Source of the DNA: Flammula alnicola
Lineage: Eukaryota; Basidiomycota; Agaricomycetes; Agaricales; Strophariaceae
DNA: 64,000 nucleotides
Assembly (NCBI GenBank): GCA_015499995.1
Contig: JADNRV010000093.1
Coordinates: 149,983-213,982, forward strand
Direction: 5' to 3'
Positions 23,300 to 35,740 of the stretch are shown here, piece after piece. Made by a program: the position numbers and the translations under genes. The stretch's first letter is position 1; every line of letters starts with the position of its first letter. Below the pieces are notes generated by a model. That model searched no databases. It was given only the letters and a program-made list of their open reading frames with translations, and was not told where the DNA came from.

Positions 23300-25850
23300 G
23301 GCACAACCCACCACCATGGTGGCCGCAGAAAGAAGACCGCGAGCCTACAGAGAACTTTCAGGTATGTCCTATCTCAGACCCAACGTTCCGTCTCTAATGT
23401 CAATTTCAACCATAGCACCAGAACGCCAACAGCAAGACTCATCCGCACAAATTCGTCGTTGGGCTGGCTTCCACACACAACGACGACAGCGACATCTATA
23501 AGAATTTTGTCGGTTCAACAAGTAAACTTCAGGTATGCCCTACCTCAGATCCCAACATCAAGTCGCTAATATTAATCTCAGTCACAGTCCAGGACACTTG
23601 GAGCGGCGGCAGCAGCAATAGAGTTTCACGCCCACCACCTCAAGTCAAATGTCCTCTATCACCATCCTCACAAGGCTCGTCGTCGGACTGGCCTCCACAG
23701 ACGACAACTACAACGACGATAACAATCACTCTCAGTTTCGTTCGAATCCAACGATTCGAAAAATTATCTCGTTTACCCGTCGTCAAACCCTGCTCCCGCC
23801 AGCACGAAGATACCGATGCCCCGACGCCGGCCTGCTTAGCGACATGTTTTGGTTCAGGTATGTATGTGCGCGGTCTGTCTCAGGCCCTCACTGACAATAA
23901 CCTGAATTTAAGCCTCGAAACTTCGACTCCTTCAGCTTCAGCTTCAGTTTCTGATTCTATGCTACCCACGTCCACGCCAGCCTGAGCACCAGCACCGGCA
24001 GCCCCCAGTTGAACACCAAGGTCAAAGTTGAGGCGCAAGACCGGCTTTAACCCCGACTTCAACCACGGCCTCGACAGCGACAGCCCCAGTATCACCGCCG
24101 ACATCAATATCAGCCCATCGACTGGGTCATCCAAACCTGCACCTCCACTTCTCAGCCCAACCTCAATCACAACCCGCGGCATAGGCACCCAAGTTCATCC
24201 TCCAAGCTCCTCGACGTCAGCTTCAATGCCAATTGACGTCATGACCATGATTGTGATCAAGCATTTAATATTTAAGCGTCACCTCGACCTCGACTCCGCC
24301 GTGTAGATGCTTCACATTGGGCTGCTTAGGGCAATGACTAATAAGTTCGGCACGTACGTATGGATCTTCTCATCGACATCCTTTGGTGCCGTCGTTAACG
24401 TCGCCTACTTTTACTTTTATAGTCTAATCTCGAGCTCGTCGAGCGCGCCAGCACGTCCAGTCCTGGAGTTGACGGTTGACCCAGGAGTGTACGAGGAGCC
24501 GCATGGGGTGGTGGTCATGTGAGGTAGGCTGCGGGTGGATGCTAGCGCTGACCCACGTTCACCTTCCTTCCCCATCACGTAGGCGGAGAGATTAGAGGTG
24601 CGTTTCCCTTCGTCTGGAGTCTGGAGTCGTTGGCCTAAGCTATCCTCGCAGCCCGAGTTCCGGCTCGACGACTGCACCGTCCACAGCAGCTTCTACAACC
24701 CGAAATGCATCCACGTTCAACCCCAACCAAGTCGGAAGTCGGAAGTCAAAAGTCGGCGGGCTCCAGTTCCATCAGCAAACCTCCAGCGTCCAACGTTCCA
24801 TACCCTCGACATTTCCAGGGAGTCTCAGAGGCGTTTTATGAGGCCCGGGGATGTGAAATATGCTCATGGGTGCGCTTCTCCTCATCTACACCACATCTTC
24901 ACGTTAACATAAACTAATCTTTGCAGCCTCCCTCTGCGTCCTGGACAACACCGCCGTCAGCAGCTCCTCACATAGTCCAACCTAGCCTCGCTGGACGAAA
25001 TTCGGAAGTCGAAGGCTACGTCGATGGTCGACTTCGCTTGGGAGCTTTAGGAGTGGTTTGTGAAATGTGGGGCCGTCAAATATGCCAATAGGTACGCGTA
25101 TCTTCACCTGCCCACTGCTTTCGCCGTTAACGTCAACTGCTTCCACAGCTACACCTCTTGGTTCGTCGACAGCGGCGCGTACAGCCCCACGTTCAACCAC
25201 GTTCAACCCTGGCTCGGAGGATGAATATTGAACGCTAGAAGGCGACGGCTACGTCGCCCAACGACCATCATCGTCCAATGTTTTGCAATTCCTTCGTCAA
25301 CGTTGCCTAGGAGTCTCAGTGGTGATCTATAAAGCTTGGGCTGTGGAATATGCTTAAAGGTGCGTTTTTCTTCATCTAATAATGTTACCGTCGTTGACGT
25401 CAGTTGCCCTTCGCAGCTTAACCTCTCGCTCGTCCACAGCGACGTCTGCCACCTGGCTCAAAAGTCGGACGACCACGTCAACATTCAACCATCATTGTTT
25501 CCGAAGTTTGTGTCAACCTCACTTGGAAGGCTCAGGAGTGGTCTGTAAACCTTGGAGCTGTGACATAGGCTGAGAGGCGCGTCTCTCTTTACCTACCACC
25601 CTCTGCTTCGTTAACATCGGTCATCTTTGCAGCATCACCTCTGGCTCGTCGACGGCTGCTCCTACAACTCTGAGTTCGACCACGTTCAACCCACCCATCT
25701 GGGAAGAAAATCAGAAGACGATATATATCAACTCACAATGAACAACGTCCACGATTCCTGCCTCAACCTTGCATGGAAATGTCAGGCGTGGTAGTATGTG
25801 AAGCAGCGAGAGTAAGTGTTTGAACAAAAAACAGACGTAATCTATTCACC
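23300..25850 (+). repeat. degenerate tandem array of exon-like units (~230-250 bp)
   Basis: At least five diverged units follow each other, with starts near 24660, 24920, 25150, 25420 and 25640; more decayed ones lie upstream from 23300. Each has a pyrimidine-rich tract ending in GCAG, then CCTCTGGCTCGTCGAC-like sequence, AACCACGTTCAACCC, GGAGTCTCAGGAGTGGTCTG-like sequence, GGGCTGTGAAATATGCT, and a GTGCG donor-like end. The layout mimics one exon plus one short intron per unit. Reading frames are broken between units, so no protein could be assembled. Confidence 0.6.
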
Positions 25851-26170
25851 TCCTTTATCGCCTGAGTTCATCCGTAAAATAGTACCGTAGCAGCATATTG
25901 AGAAACTGCTCAAGGCGCCAAAGGAGAGCGTAAAAGAAGCCAGATCTCGGAATTGCGGACGGACAAAGGAGAATTTTGGGGCCGTCATAGCCTGTCATGA
26001 ATAGCGCAGCATCGGAGGCATCGGCCGCCTCAAATGACGAGGGCTGATGGATGCCGAGATGGCATGCGTGTTATTCAAACGGCGCATTGCGGCTCATGCC
26101 ATCTGAGTGTTGATATTTAAATCACCGATTTACTATGAACACAGGACTGTGGCCTGTCAGTCTCTTCAAC

Positions 26171-27697
26171 ATGTCGAGCTTTGGTAAATCTTTTCGTTTC
26201 TTTAGCTGACCTATATACTGATGTTCTTGCTCAGATGAACTAAGCTACACGGTCCCTCCTTCTCCGCCCTTTGACAGCATCTCGTCCATTCGATATTCAC
26301 CTACCAATCCCGATCAACTGCTAATCTCTTCGTGGGATACGGTACGTTCATTCTCAGCGTTGGGTGACCTTGGGATAACAGGTTTAAATTTACTCAGACT
26401 GTTCGTTTCTATGAAATTGGAGAGAGTGGCGTGCGGAAAAGCGAAGCAAAGGCCAAATTCGATCATCGGGCAGCAGTGCTTGCATGTTCGTTCTCGCGGG
26501 ACGCGTCGCACGCTTACAGCGGTGGCCTGGATACCTCGGTCAGAGAGTGAGTTCTTTGTTATATATGTATCTATGTTTCCCGACCTCTTCTCGTTTAGAT
26601 TGGATCTCACGACGGAGAAAATAACAAACCTTGGCACACATGATGATTCCATATCCTCCATGACTTTCGCGCACTCAACAAGTCCATTCCGTTATTTTTT
26701 TCGTCTCCGTTACCAGCGCTGACACTTTTCTGTTTAATAGACACCCTCATTACAGGCTCGTGGGATCGTACCCTCCGTTTCTGGGATTCAAGAACTTCCA
26801 ACCCTCAACAAAGCACACACAAAACGCCGGAACGTGTATACGCGATCGATCACGTCAACCACACCCTCGTCGTCGCGATGGCGAGCCGGCTGTTCCACAT
26901 ATACGATGTGAGGAAGATGGATGCGCCTGCACAGCAGAGGGAGAGCAGTCTGAAGTATATGACGAGGTCGTTGGCTTGCATGTCTGATGGCCAAGGTGCG
27001 GTTCACCCCTACACGTTCAAACGCACTTTTTGGTCTGATCCTTCGCAACATATTTTCAGGATACGCCACTGCATCCGTGGAAGGTCGCATCGCCGTCGAA
27101 TACTTCGACCCCTCTCCCGCCGCGCAAGAGAAAAAATACGCATTCAAATGCCACCGCCAAACCATCGACGACGTGGACCACGTCTGGCCCGTCAACTCGC
27201 TCGCCTTCCACCCCGTCTACAACACCTTCGCCTCTGCAGGCTCCGACGGCACCGTTTCGATTTGGGACCACAAGGTCAAGAAGCGTCTGCGGCAGTACCC
27301 CAAGTTCCCTGGCCCAGTCGCGGCGGTCGCGTTCAACTGCGATGGGACGAAGATGGCGGTGGGCATCAGCTATACGTGGGACGAGGGCGAGGCTGGATGG
27401 AAGGCTAGCAGAGTAACGCCGTGGGTGGGAGTGCGGAAAGTGGGCGATGAGGTCAAGGTGCGTTAGCGTTGTTGTTCAATCCCGCCGTCCATTTTCTCCT
27501 CCTCCTTTCCTTGCTTGTCCATGTTGAAGGTACCTTGGTGCGCAAGCGTCTTGGTATTCACTATACCGTACTCAATTTACTTCATTTGTCTTCCTTTTTC
27601 TCCCTGGAACCTCCCGCGATTCTTTCTTCTGTTTTATCTCCCACGTAACGCTGCTGACGTTTACCTTCAACAGCCCAAATCATGGACCGGGAACTGA
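26171..27697 (+). CDS. BUB3: spindle checkpoint WD40 protein Bub3
   Basis: Seven exons (26171-26183, 26235-26341, 26398-26546, 26599-26681, 26741-26995, 27060-27457, 27674-27697) give 342 residues. WD40 blades are clear: LLISSWDTTVRFYE near 35, LITGSWDRTLRFWD near 120, FASAGSDGTVSIWD near 260. Bub3-specific signatures are QQRESSLKYMTRSLACM, EGRIAVEYFDPSP and KYAFKCHR. Bub3 binds phosphorylated KNL1/Spc105 and the GLEBS motifs of Bub1 and BubR1/Mad3 at kinetochores and delays anaphase. The last exon adds PKSWTGN after a 216-base intron; without that splice the frame would stop at 27466 (KVR). The gene appears intact, with a 13-base first exon. Confidence 0.96.
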
Positions 27698-29830
27698 ACG
27701 TTGAACCCTCTTTCGCACTCTCTTGCTGGTGTATATCGTGCTATTTTCGGAGTGGCGGGGGGACCCGCATGCACCGTACTTGCCTGTGTATACAGGAAGT
27801 TCAGTCATGCATTATTCGAACATAGCGAACACATCACTTTGTATGGTATCAAATTGAGTAACATCTTTTGTATGTGCCCTTGAATTCCGTTCCGGGCTTC
27901 TCGCTCAGCGAAAAAGCCAGAACAGGATACTTTCTATCAGCTTTTCTGTGTGCGAGACTTCGGATTGCATTCTGGCTCCACGGGCCTTCTTGGAATACAC
28001 CGTCGTGATTGCCGTAATATGGGCATTGAACCCGCTATCTGAAATTGGGTACATCACTGCTCTGTTCATGCATAGTCCTTGCTGATGAGCAGCTTTACCT
28101 GTTGCGCAGGGATATCAATCGAATGACGTGTCGTTTGTTCGATTTATTCTCGATTCAGCTCCATTCTCGATTATCGGACGGAACGCAAGGACATAACTCA
28201 TGAGCTACGTATGAACTGCTAAAGCTGAGCCACTCTGACCACATTCAGGGTGAACACTCAGAACACTAGAACGATACTCAGATCTGTCTGGATGCAAGAG
28301 CAGAATCAAAGGCATTAATAGGCATCGAAAGATTTGTGCTAACCGAGGCAAAACCGATGAGTATAACTCTCATCGCAACGGCAATCGTGGCCAGAACCGC
28401 TATGTAGCGCACGGAAAATATCCAATAAGATAAGACAACAGATTTTTCACGCGGACGCTCGGCAAACTGACAGACACAGCATCAGCAGAAGGGAGACGAG
28501 CCATGGTTTGAACGGCGTTGACTTGGCCATCTCCGCGGGCTCAACAGTAAGTTTTTGCAGTCGATGCAAATCAGGAAGAATGAGGACACAGAACCGTTTC
28601 AGCTTCTGTGCATCTCATAAGTCATACAGATGCCTCGAGCCTCGGGCGATCGGCGTCAGTGAGATCTCTAAATAGGCGCTCGAGCTCAGGCTCAAGCGTC
28701 AAGTTTTCGACAACACTGGCAACGTGGCTGCTGTCCTTGTGTACCTCCGACTTTCGAGTCAGAAAATGTGTACATAGTTGACTTTTCCTTGTCTTGAGAG
28801 TCCAATTTAAAATTGGATATACTGATAGCTATCATCAACGGTGAGACACGCCTGTTCAAGCCTTTGAGTTGGTTCATCTACTCTCACCCCAATGGGCTGG
28901 GCAATTGGTGTTTGCATGCCTTGCATGTGCTTTCAAATGTCCGGGTTCGATAACTATTCCGAAGTAAGCGTGGAGCCTACGTGTCTCGATTGCAAGGTGA
29001 CTACAACTGATGGGCCGCAAGCAAAAATAGCGATCCCAGAATAACGAGCTTTAAATTTAAATATCGAGCACGATATTTACGACTAAAAATATTGACAAAC
29101 CCGCCCCCGCCGGGGGTCAACCTGGTAAGATACGTAAAAGAAATTGGGAGTCTTCATCTTAATGCTACATTCACGGTTTTGGGCTGGGCCGAGGGTTCAC
29201 CGTGGCCACTGTGTACGCTTTCACCATACCTCTCACTCTCACGAGCATTCTGTGCCGTTGGACTGGACCTTATACTTATCCTTCCTTGCGTGCTTTGATT
29301 GCGAGATGTATTGATACGCAGCAGACAAAAATAGGGATCCCAGAATAACGACGATATTTCAAGCCTCGAGGGCTAAAAATATTGACAGGATTCATCCCCG
29401 TCCCTGGTAAGACAGTTTTAAATCAAAATGTACTTGATAGTCCAAGGGGTTAGACGGCATTCAAGCATTTACTCTCACCCCAACGCGCTGGATAATTGAC
29501 CTCTGCGTGCGTTGCACACGCTTTAGTGACTCCGTCTGGTAAGACACCTAGAAGAAAACTCGGCGCCTTCATTCTAACACAGCATATTCGGTCATTGACT
29601 TGCGGCAGGCGTTCACGGTCGCCACGTTGTATGACTTCTTTATGCCCTTCTCACGGGTATTCTGCGGCATTGGACTAGATTAACTCAGCGCTCACCATCC
29701 TGGTTTTCGGGGTGGTAGAATATATCTATCAAGGGAATTACGTCTCGCTCAGAAATGCTATAAATGCCGTAGTCAAAACGCATAAAGCTCTCAGGATACC
29801 AAGTACTCCCTCTTATCAAACGCTCGTCAC
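27698..29830. other. intergenic stretch with a degenerate local duplication
   Basis: No gene found. Between about 28870 and 29690 several blocks recur: ACTCTCACCCCAA (28880, 29465), ATCCCAGAATAACGA (29034, 29338), AAAAATATTGACA (29086, 29373), CTGGTAAGA (29120, 29405, 29535) and GTTCACNGTNGCCAC (29195, 29612). The units are rearranged and diverged, so this is an old tandem duplication of non-coding DNA. Confidence 0.45.
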
Positions 29831-29839
29831 TCGAAGTAC

Positions 29840-30268
29840 AATGTTCGTCACTCGACTTTCAGCTCTCGTCGCAATTTCCCTCGCCAAGTGCTTTACTTTT
29901 TTGTCCGTCCATGATACCTTCTGTTGCTCAATAAGTGGTACTTATGTTCGTTCAAACGCCCGAAATTCTCATTTATCATATGTTTTCATCCGTCACAGGC
30001 GACAAGTCAACTTGGACATAAGACTGGGACAGTCAGATCGGGAGCAGGTGCCTTGGATAGTGGCTGCCCACTTGCCAAGCTATCTGCTCCCGAACCGACT
30101 GTCCCAAAGAAAGCACGCGCTCCCGATCTCACTGTCCCAAAGCCAGCGGATACCGTCACCGCGATGGAGGAAAGGTTCGCTGGTGCCGGATTCGTTCCCA
30201 AACAGGCAATGCAACAGCATCACAACTGCTGTATGTCGTCTCCTATTGAGCCTAATTTTCAAGGCTGA
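29840..30268 (+). pseudogene. secreted-protein relic, weakly class II peroxidase-like
   Basis: An ATG at 29840 opens a signal-peptide-like stretch (MFVTRLSALVAISLAK). After an acceptor-like CACAG near 29999 a second frame reads APDLTVPKPADTVTAMEERF then AGAGFVPKQAM. This resembles the APDxxVPxPxDTVxxxxxRFADAGFxP segment of fungal class II heme peroxidases. Heme-binding His, distal Arg and Cys pattern are absent. Within it, GGGACAGTCAGATCGGGAGC is mirrored by CTCCCGAACCGACTGTCCC and repeated directly, so rearrangement has occurred. Treat as a fragment; the family link is tentative. Confidence 0.25.
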
Positions 30269-30507
30269 CGTTCCTCAATAGGATGTTGTTGATTCAATCA
30301 TCCCAGCCATTCCTCTGATTTGACCGTTGGCACTTTTGTGCGTTACTCCTGCGGTTGATTAATGACAAGAATAGACTCTAACCTTCGGATAGAACTAGCC
30401 CTAATATATAAGGCTTCTTTGAGGTTCTCCTCGACGGCATTCAAGTTTTCCCCGTAAACGGGTCTCAGACAGAAGAATCCTAAGGTATATACCTCTAACT
30501 AGAGAAC

Positions 30508-30579
30508 GTGCAATTCTTTACACTGATCATAGCTTGTCTCATCAGCGTTTTGTTCTCGATTCAGGGCGTCAATGCATAA
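30508..30579 (+). pseudogene. signal-peptide remnant without ATG
   Basis: Starting at GTG, 23 codons read VQFFTLIIACLISVLFSIQG then VNA and stop at TAA (30577). The composition is that of a cleavable signal peptide with a VNA cleavage site. A TATATAAG motif lies about 100 bases upstream. This suggests a small secreted-protein gene that lost its ATG and gained a stop. Confidence 0.25.
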
Positions 30580-31238
30580 AGCTCTGTCTGCGCTCTTCCC
30601 TCGGGAATACGCAGCCCTCCGGTACGCAGCGTTCGACTTCAAGTTTCTGTATGAATGTTGACCTTGGTGTTTTACTGTTTCCTTCCATTGGACATGTGCA
30701 GCTTTTGCGCCAAATGCTGGGCTGCAGAACCTGGATGATACCCCTTTCCGCTTCAATAATTGCGAGACCCAGTGGTGAGTCTCTCTTGTGGTGGACTGAC
30801 TCGAGGCATGTTTTCTAAAGTAAGCCTAATTTAAGAATTCTGGTAGATTTATCGTAAACTTTCAATGGGAAAGAGAGGCGTGAAGGTTTTCCCAACGTAC
30901 CCGTCGGCCTTGGTGTCATCGATCCCTTGTCTCGATCGCCATTTTTTTAAATCTTCCTTTTGGCGTACTGTACTTTACATGCACAAGAATGTGCAGATAA
31001 GATAAGATAACGCATATTTATTTCACACGGTCTCGGCAAGCTCCTGTGACACCTCTCACGAGATCTCACGCTTCAACGCAGCGTTCTTGGTCCCGTCGTT
31101 CTTGGTAAATGACCTGCAAATAAGTATAGGAGGAAGACTCATCCAAGCGAACCATATTTCCTCACAGTAACATGGTCATATCTGGATGAACATTGAATCA
31201 GAGCAATCGATACCATGGCCCTATAGTAGTACGCAACA

Positions 31239-32700
31239 ATGCTTCTACATCACCAGGACAATGTGCGAACTCAGGATCCTTGCTCACCAGCAGTCTTTGA
31301 GAAACTTCAGCAAGCAACTGAACCGGGAGCCTTCTACAACTCCAGCAATCGCTTTGATCTCCCGAAATGTCACCCAAATACACGTATCGCGGTCCTCGAA
31401 CGATTCATGCATTGGATCCTTGCAAGCGATGATCGAGAGGTTCTCATAATGTGGTTGTACGGCCCAGCAGGATCTGGAAAATCGGCAATCGCACAGACTA
31501 TTGCCGAGCGCTGCTTTACTTTCGGGATCCTCGCCAGGTTCTTTTTTCGCCTGTCTGATCCAGCGCGAAACCGTGGCGATTCCCTCATTCCTACCATTGC
31601 ATACCAAGTGGCCACTACAATTCCGGAGACGAGGGTCCGACTCGAAAGCGTCATCGAGCGCGATCCTCTAATCTTCAAACGATCAATTGATGCACACGTC
31701 CGATCTCTCCTCGTTGAGCCACTTCAAGATCTTTCTGCCTCTGGGTTCTTTATTCTCGACGGCCTGGATGAATGTCAAGATAGCCGCATCTAAGGCCACA
31801 TCCTCCACGCTATTTCGAACGTCTTTCGACGACACCGTTTGCCACTGATATTTCTCATTGCCGATCGGCCTGAGCAGGACATCAAATTTACCTTTAATTG
31901 TCGGAAACTCGCCGAACTATGGACGTCTCCCGTTTTCGATGATTCTTTCAAGCCCAATGACGACATCCGCACCTTCCTTCAAGACTCATTTGACGAAATC
32001 AAAGCAATCCGTCGCAGAAAGTCTCACATTCACAACTTGTGGCCGACTTCGGGAGAAATTGACAGTTTGGGAGATAAATCATCGGGGCAGTTCATATACG
32101 CCTCAGTCGTCCTTGTATGTGTCGTCCACCCGGAACCGACCCGTGGCTCGCCTGGAAGTCGTTCTCGGATTACGACCCGCTCGCCATGAAATGCCATTTG
32201 CCGAGCTGGACGCCTTGTAGATCCACATCTTCTCATTGCTGGAAGATGTCGAGCTAGCGTGATCCATTCTCGCTTTCCTACTTCTTGCAGACACCTGGCG
32301 GATGCCTATTGTTCGTAATATCGAAGATGTGGACGTTGATAGTTTCTTAGCCGATCTGAATTCAGTGGTTAGCTTGGATCATTCACTGAGGGATACGAAG
32401 ATACGCCTTTCACATGCCTCACTTGGAGACTTTCTTTTTGATTGATCCTTCTTTCTCCCAAATTTTCATATCAACCCATCGTTGATGCGTTTTTTGCATG
32501 CAAATGCCTACGGTATCTCAATATTATGTACCGAGCGGCCGCCAATTTTTCCGGATTATTCGGATATGTATCACACCCCCGAACTAAGGAGTGCTATCCT
32601 CAAAATTTCGCTGGTATTCTTCTCTCTTCTCTCAAAATGATGGTAAGGTTTTCCTTGCTATTTCACTCTACGCTACTAACATTATTGGCAGTTTGTCGAA
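31239..32700 (+). pseudogene. NACHT-domain NTPase (fungal NLR-like), decayed
   Basis: A conserved pre-NACHT block (GAFYNSSNRFDLPKCHPNTR) leads to the Walker A motif LYGPAGSGKSAIAQ near 31458 and Walker B FFILDGLDECQD near 31750. The frame then hits TAA at 31791-31793 but continues unbroken in the same frame (GHILHAISNVFRRHRLPLIF...). A frameshift near 32115 follows YASVV, a TAG sits near 32218, and further shifts occur before HASLGDFLFD and ACKCLRYLNIM near 32420-32530. Intact relatives are STAND NTPases linked to fungal non-self recognition, with C-terminal repeats that are not preserved here. Several independent lesions make it a clear pseudogene; a further decayed tail may reach about 33200. 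Confidence 0.85.
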
Positions 32701-34288
32701 GATTCAGACCAGTTATATTAGTGCCACGTAGCTTCATATGATACCAGAACTAACTTGGAGGTCGAAAAATATTGCGGGAATCCGCGCCTGACTTCTCCTT
32801 CTCGTTATACACGTCGTGGACATGGAACTGGACTTGAGAATCTTGCTTGAGCCAGTTATCTTACAATATATTTTCCAGCTCGACCCATACCCCATACCTC
32901 GCTAGTCGTCGATAATAGCAGCCTGCGGCTTTTCTTAGGGTCTGGCATCGCAACGAGGGACAGTCGGGCCTATCGTACCTATACACATTCCTCTCTGATC
33001 CAGGCAAGGTTGGGAGCGCTGCATCTCGACGGCCAGAAATACGCCATCGCGCTGGAGTGCTTAAGGCGTCTTTGCAGCCTCCAAGCTCGGAGAGTACTCA
33101 ATCGACATCATAGCAATATACTGCTTCTGAAGAACGCTCCGTGGATGTGGTGGTTAAAGGGGGGAAGACATCGAATATTGGATAATCGGGTGAAGACAGC
33201 GCGCGACCGCACATAACCCTCTGGGGATAATAACGCCGGCTGTCGAGCCTTTCATAGGTTCGCTTTTATTGCACGAGGTGAAATTTCAAGTAATATTCTA
33301 TTCGGACACCCACGGACTGATTGCTGCCAAAGAAAAACCTTACGAGTAGCGGGATAGTAGGCGATTGACCATAACACTAACTCGTAAGTCATTTCAATTC
33401 GATATGACTTGTCCGAGTGCTCAAAGCAAACTCAATGCGATAACTTGAAATAAATTGCAACTCAAACCTCGCGGCGTCGTCGTCGTGGTTCTGGATGGCA
33501 AATGATTGTCGGATTGACAGAAAAATTAGAGTGCTCAATATTCAAGATAAGAAATCTACCATTGCACCCGTGCTCACAAGGCCTTTTCGTGAACGGGAGG
33601 CAAAAAAGGGCGATGCGGATCGAAAACATTCATTGGACAGTATTTTACAATTTGTTTTCTCCTGTGAAGAGATCAGGAGGATGGTACTGTTTCTAGTCCG
33701 AGCAGCTAGTCGATCGAGGGAATTCTTAGATCCAGAGATTGGGGAATACTGACTCAGAAACCTCAAGAAAGCCCCAGAAAGCATGCCCTGCATGATCAGT
33801 TATGTAAAAGCCGTGAAAGCAATAAGGACCTCGGGAAGGATTTCTATTGGTGGACAATACTGTCGTGGGTTCGGCATCCACCCCTTTTGAGTTTATGTCA
33901 GCTTTGAATAGATGCATTTGGAGGGGCTTTAGGGCCCTTTTTGAAAGAAGGTTTGTCAAATAAGCAGATGGCCAAATACTGCCCATCCATTTCCCCTCCC
34001 TTCACTATCCCTTTTTTTCCTCCCCACAAAGCGCGCGAGTTGACGCCCACAGCAGCTCATCTCTATAGTCAGCCCAAAGGTTTTCGGGATCACATTTTAG
34101 GTGTGCTCTGCTCATCGCGCCAGAATTCGTGGAAGCTGATTTTCGTCCGTGCTCTTTTTTCCAGACAGCAAAAATTCTCGCAGAAGATTATTTTTCTCCT
34201 CGCTAATCCGCCACAACGCCGACCACCACATTTACTCATTCCCGAGACTCATATTTCGGTCGTTATCCCACGTCGCCAAGCTGCAAAC
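32701..34288. other. decayed or non-coding stretch before the F-box gene
   Basis: A frame at 33010-33216 (QARRVLNRHHSNILLLKNAP) may be the last remnant of the NACHT gene. Nothing else is supported. The open frame of the F-box gene runs 348 bases upstream of its likely start. Confidence 0.35.
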
Positions 34289-35740
34289 ATGCTTCTGAGC
34301 GAATTTCCCGAGAAACTACTGCTTAGGATCTTTTTTCTCTGCTTTGAGAACGCGACCGTTGTTCCACCATCCCAGTCCGACATCAGACCTTCCTTGACAC
34401 AGGTCTGCCGGCAATGGCGCCGCCTGATGCTCGCAACACCAACAATATGGCAGGACGTTGACTTCTCGCCCGTTCCCTTCCAGCATCCAATCAATTTACT
34501 CAAGTTGGCGAAACTCTGGCTTAGGAGAAGTAAGGGTGCCCTCCTGTCATTGAATTTTTGCGCCGACGCGCGTTCGGCCATGACAGCTGGCCAGCTACCT
34601 ACCAGCGCTCAACAGCTCCTGTACGGCGGTGGTTCGTTCAACATCGTCAAATCCATCATTTTTCCATGCGCGTCGCGTATACGGTCCCTTACCTGTATCA
34701 TTTGCACCGAAGAAGTAATCAAAGCTTTCCTGAAAATTCCCCTCGGCACGCTGGAGGCCTTGGAGTCCGTCGAAGTCACCTTCCTTAACGACTTTGACCG
34801 TTGCTCGACACCATTTACCCAGGAAGAGATATCCGACTTCACCGTGTTCCGGTCTCTTCCAAGCCTCCGACGCGCCACATTCCATATATTCAACGGCATC
34901 GACCCCCTCGACCTTCAACTTCCGTGGAACAGACTCACGAAACTCGACCTGGGCAGTACCGCGATGCCGCCTGAGGTTTTCACGACTATCATCCATTTCT
35001 CGGCCCCATCTCTTACAGAGGGGTTCTTCCAAATTGGGTTCACGGTCCAGCTTGCTCCGTTGGTTCAAGACATGCCACACGCCGAGGCGCGACATCTTCA
35101 GAGGCTGCGCCTCAGGCTCATCAAGCCAAGCAATGACGACAGGCTGTTTTCCCGCCTTAAACTTCCATCGATCAGAGAGCTCCGTATAGAGCTATATGAT
35201 CCAGCTCGGGGTTGGGAGGTGTCAATCTACACGAGCATGCTCAAGGAGTCGGCCGCGACTTTACAGGTCCTGATGTTCTCGAACTTGCCACCACCCACCG
35301 TTCCAGACCCTGCGGAACGCGCACCTCTTCATCAACGCTCCATGTCGTATTCCGAGTTGGAAGAACTTTTCAAGACCGTCCCGAATCTCCGCGCCTTGCA
35401 CCTCCCATTGCGCGTCTTCATACATGCACCGACCATGGAAATGATTGCCTGCGGGCAACTGCTTCCACTCCTGGCGACCCTGAAGCTCAGTTCCTGGAGT
35501 GGATTCCATGTTCTCTCTGCTGTAGCAAGGAGGAGCGAACTCGCGAGATATCCCTTACGCGAACCTGGAACGTCGAATTCAGCACCCCCCTCGCTCGTTG
35601 CTATCTCCTATGTTTTAATCATGGTACCGCACGAGGACGAGCAAGGGCTTCAGGATCAAGTCGCTATCCTTCAGGAATCAGGGGATCTTATGGATGTCGA
35701 ATTCAATATTGTGGGCGGGGATAGTTGTTTCAAGTTGTAA
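34289..35740 (+). CDS. F-box protein with leucine-rich C-terminal region
   Basis: Single-exon gene of 483 residues. Residues 1-60 are an F-box (LLSEFPEKLLLRIFFLCFEN, then LTQVCRQWRRLMLATPTIWQ), which docks to Skp1 in SCF ubiquitin ligases. The rest is rich in spaced leucines (LRRATFHIF, RLTKLDLGS, LQRLRLRL, LRALHLPLRV), like the irregular LRR domains that bind substrate. The open frame extends upstream to an ATG at 33941, but those 116 residues are low-complexity and the F-box normally begins at the protein's start, so 34289 is preferred. Such F-box genes are very numerous in Agaricomycetes; the target is unknown. Confidence 0.88.
   Translation: MLLSEFPEKLLLRIFFLCFENATVVPPSQSDIRPSLTQVCRQWRRLMLATPTIWQDVDFSPVPFQHPINLLKLAKLWLRRSKGALLSLNFCADARSAMTAGQLPTSAQQLLYGGGSFNIVKSIIFPCASRIRSLTCIICTEEVIKAFLKIPLGTLEALESVEVTFLNDFDRCSTPFTQEEISDFTVFRSLPSLRRATFHIFNGIDPLDLQLPWNRLTKLDLGSTAMPPEVFTTIIHFSAPSLTEGFFQIGFTVQLAPLVQDMPHAEARHLQRLRLRLIKPSNDDRLFSRLKLPSIRELRIELYDPARGWEVSIYTSMLKESAATLQVLMFSNLPPPTVPDPAERAPLHQRSMSYSELEELFKTVPNLRALHLPLRVFIHAPTMEMIACGQLLPLLATLKLSSWSGFHVLSAVARRSELARYPLREPGTSNSAPPSLVAISYVLIMVPHEDEQGLQDQVAILQESGDLMDVEFNIVGGDSCFKL

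Noticed and set aside
26878..27408. 176-codon ORF overlapping the BUB3 exons in another frame
   Set aside because: Bub3 frame is clear from WD40 and Bub3-specific motifs; this is a shadow.
33941..34288. 116-codon N-terminal extension of the F-box protein
   Set aside because: Low-complexity translation of upstream DNA; F-box proteins of this type start at the F-box.
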